Shown here: piece by piece, positions 42,851 through 52,611 of the stretch | Layout of the letters: each line of letters opens with the position of its first letter | Numbering within the stretch: the first letter of the stretch is position 1 | Source: Tranzscheliella williamsii | Taxonomy: Eukaryota > Basidiomycota > Ustilaginomycetes > Ustilaginales > Ustilaginaceae | Reading direction: 5' to 3' | Assembly: GCA_023212725.1 (NCBI GenBank) | Contig: JALBYF010000079.1 | Span: forward strand, 1-64,000 | DNA: 64,000 bases | Program-made: the position numbers and the translations under genes | Notes under the pieces: generated by a model | Told to the model about the DNA's origin: nothing | The model's input: the letters and a program-made list of their open reading frames with translations, nothing else | The model's database searches: none

Positions 42851-43637
42851 CTAGTGGTGTGCCTCAACCTTGACATCGGCTGCAGCCTCGCGCAGGTAGG
42901 CGTTGACATCGCCGCCCTCGGTCAAAGCGGAGTCGGAGCTGGAGGGAGCGGGGGTTTCAGCGTGGTCAGGCTCGGCGGAGGAGTAGGCTTCGAGCTGAGA
43001 AGACAGTTCCGAGGACGAAGGGACGGCAGGGGCTTTGGGGGCAGCGGGCGTCTGGAACTCTCGGACCTGTCCCTTGTGCGCATCAGCAGCCTAGGTCGAA
43101 AAGGAAAGAAAGAGTTCAGCATGCACTCGACTTTTACACGCCTGCGGCGCTCCACAGCGGCCGCTGAAGTGGGAGATCCCATGTGTGGAGGAAGACGGCG
43201 TATGCATGATCGACTCACCTTGGGAGGGGCCTTGTAGCTTTTGAGCTCCTTCACATAGAGTTCCTGGATAAAGTCTATTCACAGAAATCAAGAGCAGCAC
43301 AATACGAAGCCAGCGAGGTTGACGTATCAGTTGGCAAAGGTCCATCTTTTACGCAAAGGAACGGGCTCCTCCGCAGAGGAAAGATGCGTACCCTTAGAAG
43401 CGACAGCAGAGACCGAAAGGGCTCGCGACTGGGTTTTAGAAGCCGATCGGACCTGTTGCATTGGCAAGAAGGAAGGGAGACAAGAACAATATCGAGCCAT
43501 AGCAATTAGGTTCCGAGTCAGTAGGAGGTCGGGTTGTTGGCACTTGGAAAGGCAGCCGAGGATGGCGCGGTGATGGACGCAGAAGCGATACGTACAGCGC
43601 CAACGGTGGAGCGGGCAAGGAGCTGAGTGAAAGCCAT
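42851..43637 (-). CDS. ATP14: Mitochondrial ATP synthase subunit h (ATP14)
   Basis: Four exons on the minus strand: 43596-43637, 43392-43452, 43219-43274 and 42851-43090, giving 132 residues. Donors are GTACGT, GTACGC and GTGAGT; phases 0, 1 and 0 agree. The protein starts MAFTQLLARSTVGAVRSASK, an Arg/Ser-rich presequence without acids. The mature part holds DFIQELYVKELKSYKAPPK, then ADAHKGQVREFQTPAAPKAP, and an acidic/Ala-rich tail ending in EAHH, all matching fungal subunit h. This subunit is part of the peripheral stalk of the F1Fo ATP synthase in the inner mitochondrial membrane. No single long open frame reveals this gene, because every exon is short. It shares a 404-base divergent promoter with the ATPase inhibitor gene. 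Confidence 0.93.
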
Positions 43638-44041
43638 CTTGAGCACGATACGAGATGAGGATCTGAGAGGTGGGGCAAGGTGAGGCGTGGGAAGCGATGG
43701 CGACGATGTTCTAAATCTCGAAGGTAGTGCAGGCGTCGGACCCGACTAAGCTTCTCTGCGACGGGCCGAAAGTTGGAATTTCTAGCGCAGACCCGCGACG
43801 GTTCCGAGCCAATCCGTACTTTCTCGCCGCGCTGATCGACTTTGTGCTCTCGTACGAGACCCGCATCTGCATCATCAGGGAAGTTGATGGCTGCTCAGAG
43901 CTGCCATATGACGTTGTGATCCGTGCAGGCCCTCCTCCGCTCTGGGATGGATCCAACACCATTTTCGCCATAGTTACCACTGAAGAGCTCAGCTTCTTAC
44001 TTTCCTACCACCTCATTCATCCTTGCCAACATATATCAAAC
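43638..44041. promoter_or_regulatory. Shared divergent promoter, ATP14 / ATPase inhibitor
   Basis: Four hundred and four bases separate the two start codons, so one promoter region probably serves both genes of the same enzyme. The plus-strand frame of the inhibitor is open through much of it (from 43727) but contains no ATG before 44042, so this is taken as chance. A pyrimidine-rich leader precedes the 44042 start. Confidence 0.55.
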
Positions 44042-44476
44042 ATGTCTCTCCTCCGTGTATCCACTTCTTCACTCGCCCGGGTCACCAAGACCCCCGCTCT
44101 CGCCACGGCCGTCCGGGGGTATGCTGACGGTCCTAGTGATCAGGCCGGCGCTACCGCCTCCAGCAAAGGCTGGTCCAAGAGGGAACAGGTAAGTTACCGC
44201 TTAGTCACCTTGTTTGCAGGAGGTGAAGTAACCATCCTCTTCGGCACTTTTCTTCACGCCAGGCCCAAGAGAACCAGTACGTCCAGGAGGCTGAGAAAGA
44301 GAAGCTCGCCAAGCTCCGAGAGTCGATCAAGAAGCAGCGAGAACACCTCGATGAGGTAAGTCCAGCCACAATCGCCTTGTTCGCGCTCGTACGCGGCCAG
44401 ATACTCATTCCTCTTCTTTCGGTCATCAACCTGCATCTAGGTTGAGAGCCAGATCAACAACATGGACAAGAAGTAA
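44042..44476 (+). CDS. INH1: Mitochondrial F1F0-ATPase inhibitor (IF1)
   Basis: Three exons: 44042-44188, 44263-44355 and 44441-44476, all phase 0 with GTAAGT donors, giving 91 residues. The N-terminus MSLLRVSTSSLARVTKTPAL is a mitochondrial presequence. The inhibitory core WSKREQAQENQYVQEAEKEK matches the conserved IF1 motif 'F.KRE.A.E..Y', followed by the helical KLAKLRESIKKQREHLDEVE and the end INNMDKK. IF1 binds the F1 catalytic sector and blocks wasteful ATP hydrolysis when the membrane potential falls. It stands head-to-head with ATP14, another component of the same complex. Confidence 0.94.
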
Positions 44477-44646
44477 ACATGTTCGTAACAGAAAGCTTTA
44501 ACCGTACACCACTCTTCTGCAGTATCAAATAACAGCGTCTACAAATACTCTGTCTACACAAGCGCAGACTGATGTGTAGTGATTCCTCAGAGGCTCGTAA
44601 CGTAGTCGTGTGATAAGCCAGCTCGGGAGAGGCTAAGGATCATCAA

Positions 44647-47600
44647 CTACTGCTCATCTCGGAGAATGTCACAATGGAAGCTGGGCTCCGAGTGCGAGTC
44701 CAAGCGTGAGTCCGCTTCTGCCATTGATTCTAGCAGCTCATTGTCGTCCGTCGTGCTCTCTTTTCTTGGTCCTGCTTGCACGAGCAGCCCATTCGCCTCG
44801 ATATAGGCAGCATATTTTCTCAGCGCCTCGAGATCCGGACTGTCGACTCTGGCCAGCGCTGCCTCGCTCAGCTGAGCCTTCTTAAAGGTGTCGATATTGC
44901 CGATGACAAAAAGAGCGCTTTTTGCTCGAGTCAGGGCTACGTTGAGCCTTCGTCCATCGGCGAGGAATCCGACATAACCTTGCGTATTGGTGCGGACTGT
45001 AGAGAAGAGAATGACCTTCTTCTCTCGGCCCTCGAAGCCGTCGACGGTGTGGATGTCGACCGAGCCGAGCTCTGATGATCGCGACGCTCCGATGCCTGAC
45101 AGAGTAGAGCTCAGCCGTTGCCGCTCGTGAGACAATTCGTTGTGCAACATCTTTTCCAGCAGGATCTGCTGTCCAACGTACGGCGTCACCACACCAATCT
45201 CGTCGCCATTCAGATCGGGGTTCTGCCGTAGCAAGTCGACGATAACGTCGAATACGATGTGAGCCTCTGACACGTTCCGCAGGGAATGGTTGTCGGTCTT
45301 CGATTCGCGACCCTTGTGATCGATGAAGCTGAGATGTTGTCCAGCCGCGCTGGCATGGTCGCTTGCAGCATCGGTGTCAAGGCGGCTACCACTCAAGTAG
45401 CTCGATTTGACGGGCTCGATCAGAGCCGTCCCCTCTCCGTTCTCCAGCGCTCCATCGTAAAAGCTCTGATTGGGAAAGTGAGCGAGGCAAGGATGCATTC
45501 TGAACTGGACGTTTAGCATGGTGGACTTAATCCGGCTGTCTCCACTTTCGATCAGCCTTTCGAACAGGCTTCGGGATAGACCAGCTTGCTTAGCCTCAAC
45601 GCTGGTGACGACGGGAGGGAGCTGCTTATGATCACCGATAATGGAGAGGTGGCGGCATCCTTTCATAAGTGGCACAAGCGAGACAGGCTCCGTTGCCATC
45701 GAGGCCTCGTCAAGGAAAACCACTGGGAGATCGATCATGTCTAGCTCTGGTGATCCTGCAGCAATGGCTGAACCACAGATGACATCGGCACTGCTCAGAA
45801 TGTCGCCTCGTATGGATGCCCGCAGAAAAAAGTAGATTCCCTTGAGCTTGTTCAGCTGTTTCTTGACCGCCTCGTAATCATCGATACCGTCACTAGTGTC
45901 CTTTTCGGTATCTCTGTCCTCTGCCAAGATATCCTCCCATGTCGCATGACCTTGGTCGGCCGATTTAGAGCTGGGCTTCAAAGTCAGTGATGTGCCCTTG
46001 CCTTCTAGGTCACTCTTGACTCTCTCAAGCGCGTCGAGCCGCCTTTTGATGTCGTCCAGCCGTGGTTTGGCTCTGTGCCGAAGGAAATAGGCATCTAAAG
46101 TATATATGTCTATGCCTGCTCTGGCTCGTGCCGAGGGACCGATGCGGACGACTTTGAGGCCGGCGTTGATGCATCCTTTCGCCAGATTGTCGACCGCGAC
46201 GTTGGTGTGCGCTGCTAGCATGATAGGGTGGGGGACCTGAAAGTCCTTCTTCAGTAGCTTGATAGCTGTGACGATGGTCCTAGTCTTTCCCGTCCCAGGA
46301 GGACCTTGAATGAGCGAGATTCTCTCACGGAGCATCATGGCAACGGCCTGCGTCTGTGAAGCGTTCAAGTTGGGCGTCGGATCACCATCAATTACGATCG
46401 GATCGTGGCGCGAGAATCGGTCGTACCAGCTCTGCACTCGGGCATCTTCCCAGAAAGCTCCCCGTGTCACACGATCTGGTGGTGAATCAATGCCGAGGAT
46501 AACATCGCTCAGACGGGTGCCGGAGAGTATGTACTGAAATTTGGTGCCGTATTTGGTTTCGATATGCTCGACATCGTGATCCAATGCCTGTAGCGCACCT
46601 TTGACGCGCTCGAAGGTAAGATCGTTGAAGCCATAGTCGAGACGCCAAGCAGAGCAGGAGAGTAGATCAATGTCTTCGTCATCTTCGTCAAATTTGAGAC
46701 GGAGGTACCTCTTCTGCTTCTCGACCACCTCTGCTTCGATGACATGCTCGTCAATTTCGGCGTCCACGTCGAGCGTCACGTTGCCATCGGGCCCTTCCTT
46801 TGAAGCTGCCGGCGATGGCATGATGGTGACCTTGTCTCCGGCCCTGAACAAGTTGCGTGGGAGGGGCTCTGCAGCATCAAGCTTGAACACAGCGACCCTT
46901 TTGCCAAAGTGTCGACGGCTGTCGTCTTGCCAGTACGCCTGCAGCCCATCGAGGGCGATACCCTCCTCTGTGAGCTTTTCAATGGGCGCCTTGCGTTTTT
47001 CCTTGATGGTCTTGAGCTCTTGCGAACGTTCATGGTCGAGGATCTCTGTCCAGTGAGCTCGGTACAATTTGGCGTGGCGACGGATCGGGTCTCGTGCAGC
47101 ATATCTGGCGAGTGACTGGGCGGCCCTTTCACGACTGATGCGCGCGAACCGGTCATCCATCTTCTTTTCCAGCAGGCGACGTGACTTTGCGGCTATCTTG
47201 CTCTCTTCTCCTTTGACCATGGCCGCCGACGCCTTTCGCCTTTGTACAGGCAGTTCGCCAAGAGCCTTCGTTCCTGTACCTGTTGGGTCGTTTGACCGAG
47301 CGAAAGACTGTGATGTCTTGCGCCAGTCAAAGCGGTCCGGATGACAGACGTAAGCGTCTCGGTAAAGATCTTCTTCTCTCGGAGGAACAAAGGGCCATGC
47401 CGCTTTTGCAATTTGCTGGTCGAGGCTCGGAAGGGATCCGAGGCTGTCACCCTGCTTCGCTTTGCCGGCCAGGACCGGCCATGTGGGAGCGATAACGTCG
47501 CTGGCCGCCTTTTGAACGGCTCTGTGATGATTCTTGCGGTACTGGGTGGGCTGTTGATTCGGTCGCACAGCATTGTGCGGATGGGCGCAGGCAGCAGGGG

Positions 47601-47676
47601 ATGCCTTGTATGACGTATACGCCGCCACCTTGTGTTGCGATGCTAGGTTGTGCCGAGTGCGAGAGGCAGTATGCAT
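44647..47676 (-). CDS. UPF1/IGHMBP2-type superfamily 1B helicase
   Basis: An intronless frame of 1009 residues from the ATG at 47676; it is open 49 codons further upstream without an ATG. SF1B motifs are complete: Q/I region LNASQTQAVAM then GPPGTGKTRT (Walker A, near residue 458), AAHTNVAVDNL (Ia), VVFLDEASMATEP (II, near 655), IIGDHKQLPPVV (III), LNVQFRMHP (IV), VDGFEGREKKVILFSTVRTN (V) and RLNVALTRAKSALFVIG (VI). This is the Upf1-like family, closest in layout to IGHMBP2/Hcs1. These enzymes unwind DNA or RNA 5' to 3'. The first ~75 residues are rich in Arg, His, Ser and Ala with almost no acids, resembling a mitochondrial presequence, so a mitochondrial location is possible. The beta-barrel domain characteristic of the family lies at about 270-440. 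Confidence 0.92.
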   Translation of the reverse strand: MHTASRTRHNLASQHKVAAYTSYKASPAACAHPHNAVRPNQQPTQYRKNHHRAVQKAASDVIAPTWPVLAGKAKQGDSLGSLPSLDQQIAKAAWPFVPPREEDLYRDAYVCHPDRFDWRKTSQSFARSNDPTGTGTKALGELPVQRRKASAAMVKGEESKIAAKSRRLLEKKMDDRFARISRERAAQSLARYAARDPIRRHAKLYRAHWTEILDHERSQELKTIKEKRKAPIEKLTEEGIALDGLQAYWQDDSRRHFGKRVAVFKLDAAEPLPRNLFRAGDKVTIMPSPAASKEGPDGNVTLDVDAEIDEHVIEAEVVEKQKRYLRLKFDEDDEDIDLLSCSAWRLDYGFNDLTFERVKGALQALDHDVEHIETKYGTKFQYILSGTRLSDVILGIDSPPDRVTRGAFWEDARVQSWYDRFSRHDPIVIDGDPTPNLNASQTQAVAMMLRERISLIQGPPGTGKTRTIVTAIKLLKKDFQVPHPIMLAAHTNVAVDNLAKGCINAGLKVVRIGPSARARAGIDIYTLDAYFLRHRAKPRLDDIKRRLDALERVKSDLEGKGTSLTLKPSSKSADQGHATWEDILAEDRDTEKDTSDGIDDYEAVKKQLNKLKGIYFFLRASIRGDILSSADVICGSAIAAGSPELDMIDLPVVFLDEASMATEPVSLVPLMKGCRHLSIIGDHKQLPPVVTSVEAKQAGLSRSLFERLIESGDSRIKSTMLNVQFRMHPCLAHFPNQSFYDGALENGEGTALIEPVKSSYLSGSRLDTDAASDHASAAGQHLSFIDHKGRESKTDNHSLRNVSEAHIVFDVIVDLLRQNPDLNGDEIGVVTPYVGQQILLEKMLHNELSHERQRLSSTLSGIGASRSSELGSVDIHTVDGFEGREKKVILFSTVRTNTQGYVGFLADGRRLNVALTRAKSALFVIGNIDTFKKAQLSEAALARVDSPDLEALRKYAAYIEANGLLVQAGPRKESTTDDNELLESMAEADSRLDSHSEPSFHCDILRDEQ

Positions 47677-48321
47677 GTAGCGGTCGTCGCCTTGACGGCT
47701 CGGGAGAGCATGGATTTGAGAAGGCCCAGCGACGCACACGTTCTCCTGCCGAGGCAGTCTTTGACTGGCATGGCCGTATCGTGCAGCCTCGCTGCCCGTC
47801 GCTAGTGTGTATCTGGGCAGCACATTGGAGAGAGATCGAAGGTGTGGTGGCGGAATGGTGAGGCTGACGCTGTGTCGCTAGCGTCGCGGGTTCAATCGAT
47901 AACGGCGACTACGGGACAGGATGGCCTGGAGTTCGTTTAGTGTTACGACAACAGCGTATGATCTAGTGTATGGGCCAGAATCACTAGGATGAGGTGGTGA
48001 TGTGCCGTTGCTTGAGCGGACCTCTGGATGGATAAGCTTTGTGACATTTGGGCTGTTCTGTGTCTGCAACTCAAGTTGCAGACTTCCAAATTCGGCCTCA
48101 GCCAGATTTGGGGTTTGCGTGCCCTTTGAATAGTTAGATTGAAACCGCGAAAGGAACAATTATGAGTGGCTCAGCTCCGCGTCGCGTACTACTGTAACTC
48201 CTTATCCTTGCAGATAGATGCCTTAGGGAGATCTGATTTACCGCCGGATGGAACCACAGCATAAGACAGAGACTCGATCTACAATGGCGCTATCAAGTAT
48301 ATTGCTTCACTAGCAGAAACG
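47677..48321. other. Intergenic region, helicase upstream / PSD 3' side
   Basis: About 645 bases between two minus-strand genes, holding the helicase promoter. A GGTTCAATC string at 47889-47897 resembles a tRNA B box, but the surrounding bases do not form the stems of a tRNA. Confidence 0.5.
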
Positions 48322-49837
48322 TCAAGCAGTGGATATGCCGATCCTGTCGCCTACACGGACAATTGTTTCGATGCCTGCGACCGAGTTGTCTAGCAGATCT
48401 TTGTCGAACTGCACTTTGGCTAGTGGAGGGAACACACAGATCACAGTCGAGCCTGAGTGGTGTGAGCGACACGCGCAAACGGGGTGAGGTAGACGCGTGT
48501 CAGTAGCTGAGGATGAGTCTGGCCGGAAGCGTCTGTACATACCACCGTAGGCGAAGTAGCCCAGCTCGTCATTGCGTTCAACGTTGCTGCCCTGGTTAGC
48601 GTTGGTCCACGCGATGGAGCCAACCAGCATTGCCCCAATAGCAACAAAGGCAACTGGGAAGGCATCTGCATCGGGCTTCGGTTTCCAATTGAGAAGCAGC
48701 ACGTCTCGTCGGTTGCCAGAAAAGACGTCAAAGTCGGCATTAACAGCTTGCGGCTATTATTGTTGCAAATTCCCCAAAATTGCCCGAAAAGCGTTGGAAA
48801 AAGGACGGCACGAAAAGATAGCAAAAAACGGTAAACTGGACGTCAGTATGCACTCTAACAAATCGACCGTTATCTCCACCTTGTTTCAGGGATACCTACG
48901 TTCACCGTATAATACTCCCCGGCAATGTGTCGGGTGGGTCCAACCACTGCGGGGCCGACAGGATTGTGGTATCGGTGGTAATCTGCCGGCGCCAGACGGA
49001 AGATGGCCAACGAGCTGCCGGGCGGGAAACACCTATCTGCCAGATTTGTATCGCCAATGAGCCGGTTGAGCGTGAAGCCATCGCCCTTGATCCAATACTT
49101 GGTCGATGCTTCGACGCTCTCAAAGACGGTGAGCCTACAATCAGCGCAGGAAGAAATGACACTAGCGTTATCCGGTTCGGCCGTAGGGCGAGCGCCAGGC
49201 TTGAGCTTGCGATAGAAGAAAGAGTTGAAGTTCGGATACAGGGTGGGATCTGGCTCGAGAAGCTCGTGCAAGTCTATCGAGTAGGTCTTGATGAAGCTAC
49301 GGATATGATCCAGCACCGCCACGGGATCCGACTCATCATCATAGATCTTGCCTTGCCTGACCGAAACGGTTTGGAGCAGGTCTTCTACCGATTTGTATCT
49401 TAAAAAGGACTGCTCCTTGCTTCTGTAAAAAAGAAGATGCATACCCACCCGGACGTAGATAGGCATGCTCTCAAAAATACGCTTATCCGGCTGCCCTCTG
49501 ACGGCGACATAGTTTCCCATGTGAAGTGTCGCAAAGAGCTGATCCAGCCGCTCGCCGAGGCCAGCGGGGAAGAAGCGCCCCCACCAGTGCTTGTTCTCTC
49601 GGGTCGAGAGAAGCGCCGGCGTAATTGCTGAGTGGTCTGCATTCCCCACCTTGATCGAGTCGTCTGTGTCGAGTGGGATAGCAGAAGGCGAGGTCAGTCT
49701 AGAGCTGGCATTTAGATCCCCCTGATCCACGGATGTCCGACAAGCCACCACAGCAACCTACCCGTCTCGTGTGCAGGACCATCGGTAACAAGATGTTCCA
49801 ATGCTGAGGCCAGAGCCTCGTGTTCCTGTCCCGACAT
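48322..49837 (-). CDS. Phosphatidylserine decarboxylase proenzyme
   Basis: Four exons on the minus strand: 49762-49837, 48900-49663, 48543-48753 and 48322-48452, giving 393 residues. Phases 1, 0 and 1 agree. Recognisable motifs are FNSFFYRKLKPGARP, SCADCRLTVFESV, KYWIKGDGFTLNRLIGD, RLAPADYHRYHNPV, AGEYYTVN joined to PQAVNADFDVFSGNRRDVLL, then ELGYFAYGG joined to STVICVFP. The GGST tetrad is the self-cleavage site; Ser352 would become the pyruvoyl group of the alpha chain. The enzyme makes phosphatidylethanolamine from phosphatidylserine. There is no presequence, membrane segment or C2 domain, so it resembles Psd2-like enzymes reduced to the catalytic part rather than mitochondrial Psd1. The intron between exons 3 and 4 falls inside GG|ST. 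The first exon is the least certain. Confidence 0.9.
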
Positions 49838-51939
49838 TATTTGATGCGCTGTGAACCCCGCAGGAAGACTCTGTGAAGTGTACCGGTCTACCCGTTTTAT
49901 GACAAGAAGTTGTCTATCGAAATGAGGTGAGGTGAAAGCAACAACTACTGCATCGGTTGCGATCTCTGCCCCGAAAGCGAGGAACGGTGAGCCGCCGGCT
50001 CAGGGGCTGCTCAGTAGCACAAAAGGTGGAGGGGCCGTGCGAGAATTGAGTCAGGATCGGTATCAATCGATGTCTGGCTCTGATGTCTGGCTCTATCCCG
50101 ATGCTCCCGATGACGCAGATGGAGAATTTAGTCCTTAGTCGTGTTATGTTAAGGTGCGTAATTGCCCAAAATTGCGTGCTGTTCCCTGTATCGAGAAATC
50201 CCGGTCCATGAACGAGATAAAAAAGGCTGAGATCAAAACGAGTACCGACTCTATGCACTGACGTCCATACACTGACGCCTCCCATACCTTGACGCAACGC
50301 GTAGGTTGACAGGTGCACTGGCCATTTCAAGTATTGCTTTTCGGCGCCCTTGCTCCCTTTCGCCTTGGCAGCCGCTGAACGGACACTTTGCTAAGCGCTA
50401 GTTTGCTGTCTAGCAAACCTCGATTGAGCAACTTTGTACCATCAGGAGTGTGATGAGGCGACTTCAGCATTCGAGCAGCTTTATATGATCCCTCTCTGCG
50501 TGTTTCTTTAGAGAGGGAAAACTAGGCGACGTCGGCTGCACTAAGCAGACGCGCACTCATTCAGGCCAGCCATTGCAAAGCCTGAGCTAGTTGAGCAAGC
50601 CTAGCCCAAACAAGACACTGTCACCTAGCGCGACGTTGCATCCGCCGACCGGCTCCTCGCCCGGAGCAAGTCAGCTGCAGTATGGGCCGTCCGCCGTTCT
50701 CTGAGGCGACATGAATTGTTCTAATATGCAGCTTAGCAACGGTGCCAACCCGGTCCTGCCACTGCCTTTAAGAAAACGAGACGCGACAGACACGCTCACG
50801 CCGTCTGAGTGGAAGCCTCACATGCTGGAGGCGAACAAAACCGCGACAGACACAGGTCACTCGCTGAGCCAAGCGCGATGCAGGCTCTGTTGGCAAAGAG
50901 AAAGATGAGGTCCATATCGATGTGCACAATCTCTGTAGCTTGAAACTAGGCTTAAGGGAAGCCTGTTGGCTTTGTCTAACTGGCACAGTGGAAAGCGGGC
51001 CACTTTTCTCGCTGCCTATCTAGCCAAATTGGCTGGGGCCGGGATAGGGTGGATTCAACTTTTGGCTGGCCGTGTGGAATTCTGCCTGCTAAATTTTGGA
51101 TTTGGCAGGCATCTGGGAAACTTCGTGCGCGAGGCGGGCTTGACTGGCGTCGCGCCTGCGACCAAACTGGCGCGCGCCAAAAGGCGACTGGCTCAGCTTG
51201 GCTGGCTGGCTCACTCAAAACCCCCCGCCAAAACGTCGCTCACCCAAATCTCCCCTTTGCTCCCCTCCGCCAACACACTCACCACTCATCACCCACATCT
51301 CACCGCTACACGCAGGTAAGCATATTCTTCCCTCCGCCAAAAGAGAGACGCGTCAGGACGTGATGCTCTTTATCATCATCGACATCATCGCAACAACAAC
51401 ATCGTAGACCACTCTTTTGGAAGCGTTCGCCTAGCTCTGGTCGCGATCAAGGTGCAATAATGCATCCGCTTGGCTCAGCTGGCTACAGTCGCCAGTCGCG
51501 GCGCACTGGCACCGTCTGAGGGCGGTTCTTGCGTGAAATGGCACGCCACTTTGTCGCTCAGACCGCGAGGTTGTAGAGACCATCGAGACGTTGTCGACTG
51601 TACCGTGCTGAGCGCACCGTCGCTATCGGCAGTGTCGTGCTCGAGCACTACCGCCAGCGTTGGGATGCGTGCCTGGCCCCGCGTCCATATAGCGCGTGCC
51701 CGCGTCGCGTCTCTCTATTATGGCACAATTCGAAAGATCTTCTTGAACATAGCACTGACCAACACCTCCACTTGCCCCACTGTCGCTCACTGTCACCGTC
51801 AACGTCACCGGTCCTTACGGTCGCTGTCGCCATCGTCACCGTCGTTGTCATCATCACCTACGATCTCCTGATCACCTCTGCATCAATCTTGCATCTAACT
51901 CGCGATGCTCGGTGCTTTGATCTTGCAGACTAGTCAAAG
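49838..51939. other. Longest intergenic region: PSD promoter, NHP6 promoter and leader
   Basis: About 2.1 kb with no supportable coding gene. The left end should carry the PSD promoter (divergent). On the right a probable NHP6 leader exon ends at 51315 and a leader intron runs 51316-51928. Between about 50400 and 51000 there is no family-like frame; the sequence is less GC-biased than coding DNA. No transposon or RNA gene was recognised. Confidence 0.45.
51316..51928 (+). other. Probable 5'-UTR intron of NHP6
   Basis: Donor CGCAG|GTAAGC at 51316 and acceptor TTGATCTTGCAG ending 51928, 11 bases before the NHP6 ATG. Inferred from splice signals alone. The 613-base size matches the long leader introns proposed for the ribosomal genes. 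Confidence 0.55.
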
Positions 51940-52230
51940 ATGCCGAAAGAGACCAAGACCAAGTCTTCTACGCAGAAGCGAACCACCAAGGCCAAGAAGG
52001 ACCCTGCCGCTCCCAAGCGACCCCTTTCCGCCTACATGTTCTTCTCGCAGGACCACCGAGAGCGAGTTAAGCAAGCTAACCCCGAGGCCGGGTTCGGTGA
52101 CGTCGGACGTCTTCTTGGTGCCAAGTGGAAGGAGATGTCGGATGCCGAGAAGAAGCCCTACAACGACATGGCCACCCGAGACAAGGCCCGTGCCGAGGCC
52201 GAGAAGGCTGCCTACAACAAGTCGCGATAA
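51940..52230 (+). CDS. NHP6: HMG-box chromatin protein NHP6
   Basis: A 96-residue protein with a single HMG box ([20 protein letters not shown] ... [20 protein letters not shown]) preceded by a Lys-rich N-terminal arm, as in yeast Nhp6A/B (93-99 residues). It bends DNA without sequence preference and works with the FACT histone chaperone, among other chromatin factors. Six of eight arginines are CGA and none are CGC, matching the codon preference of ribosomal-protein genes here and suggesting high expression. The first ATG is used; a leader intron probably ends 11 bases upstream. Confidence 0.96.
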   Translation: MPKETKTKSSTQKRTTKAKKDPAAPKRPLSAYMFFSQDHRERVKQANPEAGFGDVGRLLGAKWKEMSDAEKKPYNDMATRDKARAEAEKAAYNKSR

Positions 52231-52611
52231 GCGGATCCACTTTTTCCACTATGATATCCCCTGCCCTTACGATACGGTTTCGTCCAAGTCCGTATCAAGA
52301 CGAGCGGCTATACTTGTACTATGGTTTTCTACTCTCTTCAACGTCCCCACCCCCTCTTCTCGTTTGCACCGTTGGCTTGCCCTGTTTCTCGCCTCACCTC
52401 CCCATGGCTATCTTGTTTCTCTGCCTTCTGTATGATGTATCCCGGTTCAATCTGCTCTCCCATCGATATGGCACACGTCAGATCGCTCGGCTATGGCGCT
52501 GTGCGGGTCGATCTCTAGTGTGCTGTCTTCGTGAGTGTCGCGAGGAGATGAAGGCAATGGCGGGGTTCTAGCGTCGGCAGAGCAGGGGCGGGCTAGGCGG
52601 CGCGGGGAGGG
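52231..52611. other. Convergent 3' region NHP6 / CTP1
   Basis: About 380 bases between converging genes. It holds the two 3' UTRs. A pyrimidine-rich segment follows the NHP6 stop. Nothing else is recognised. Confidence 0.5.

Noticed and set aside
43727..44041. In-frame upstream extension of the IF1 protein
   Set aside because: The frame is open for 105 codons before the chosen start, but it begins at GTG with no ATG, and the mitochondrial presequence starts at 44042.
47677..47823. Longer N-terminus of the helicase
   Set aside because: The extra codons contain no ATG; the first one is GTG at 47823.
47848..47915. tRNA-like string with GGTTCAATC and a TGGCGGAATGG box
   Set aside because: The bases flanking the T-loop do not pair into a T stem and no acceptor stem can be formed.
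47878..48159. 93-residue minus-strand open frame downstream of PSD
   Set aside because: No motif, ordinary composition, located between genes; most likely a chance frame.
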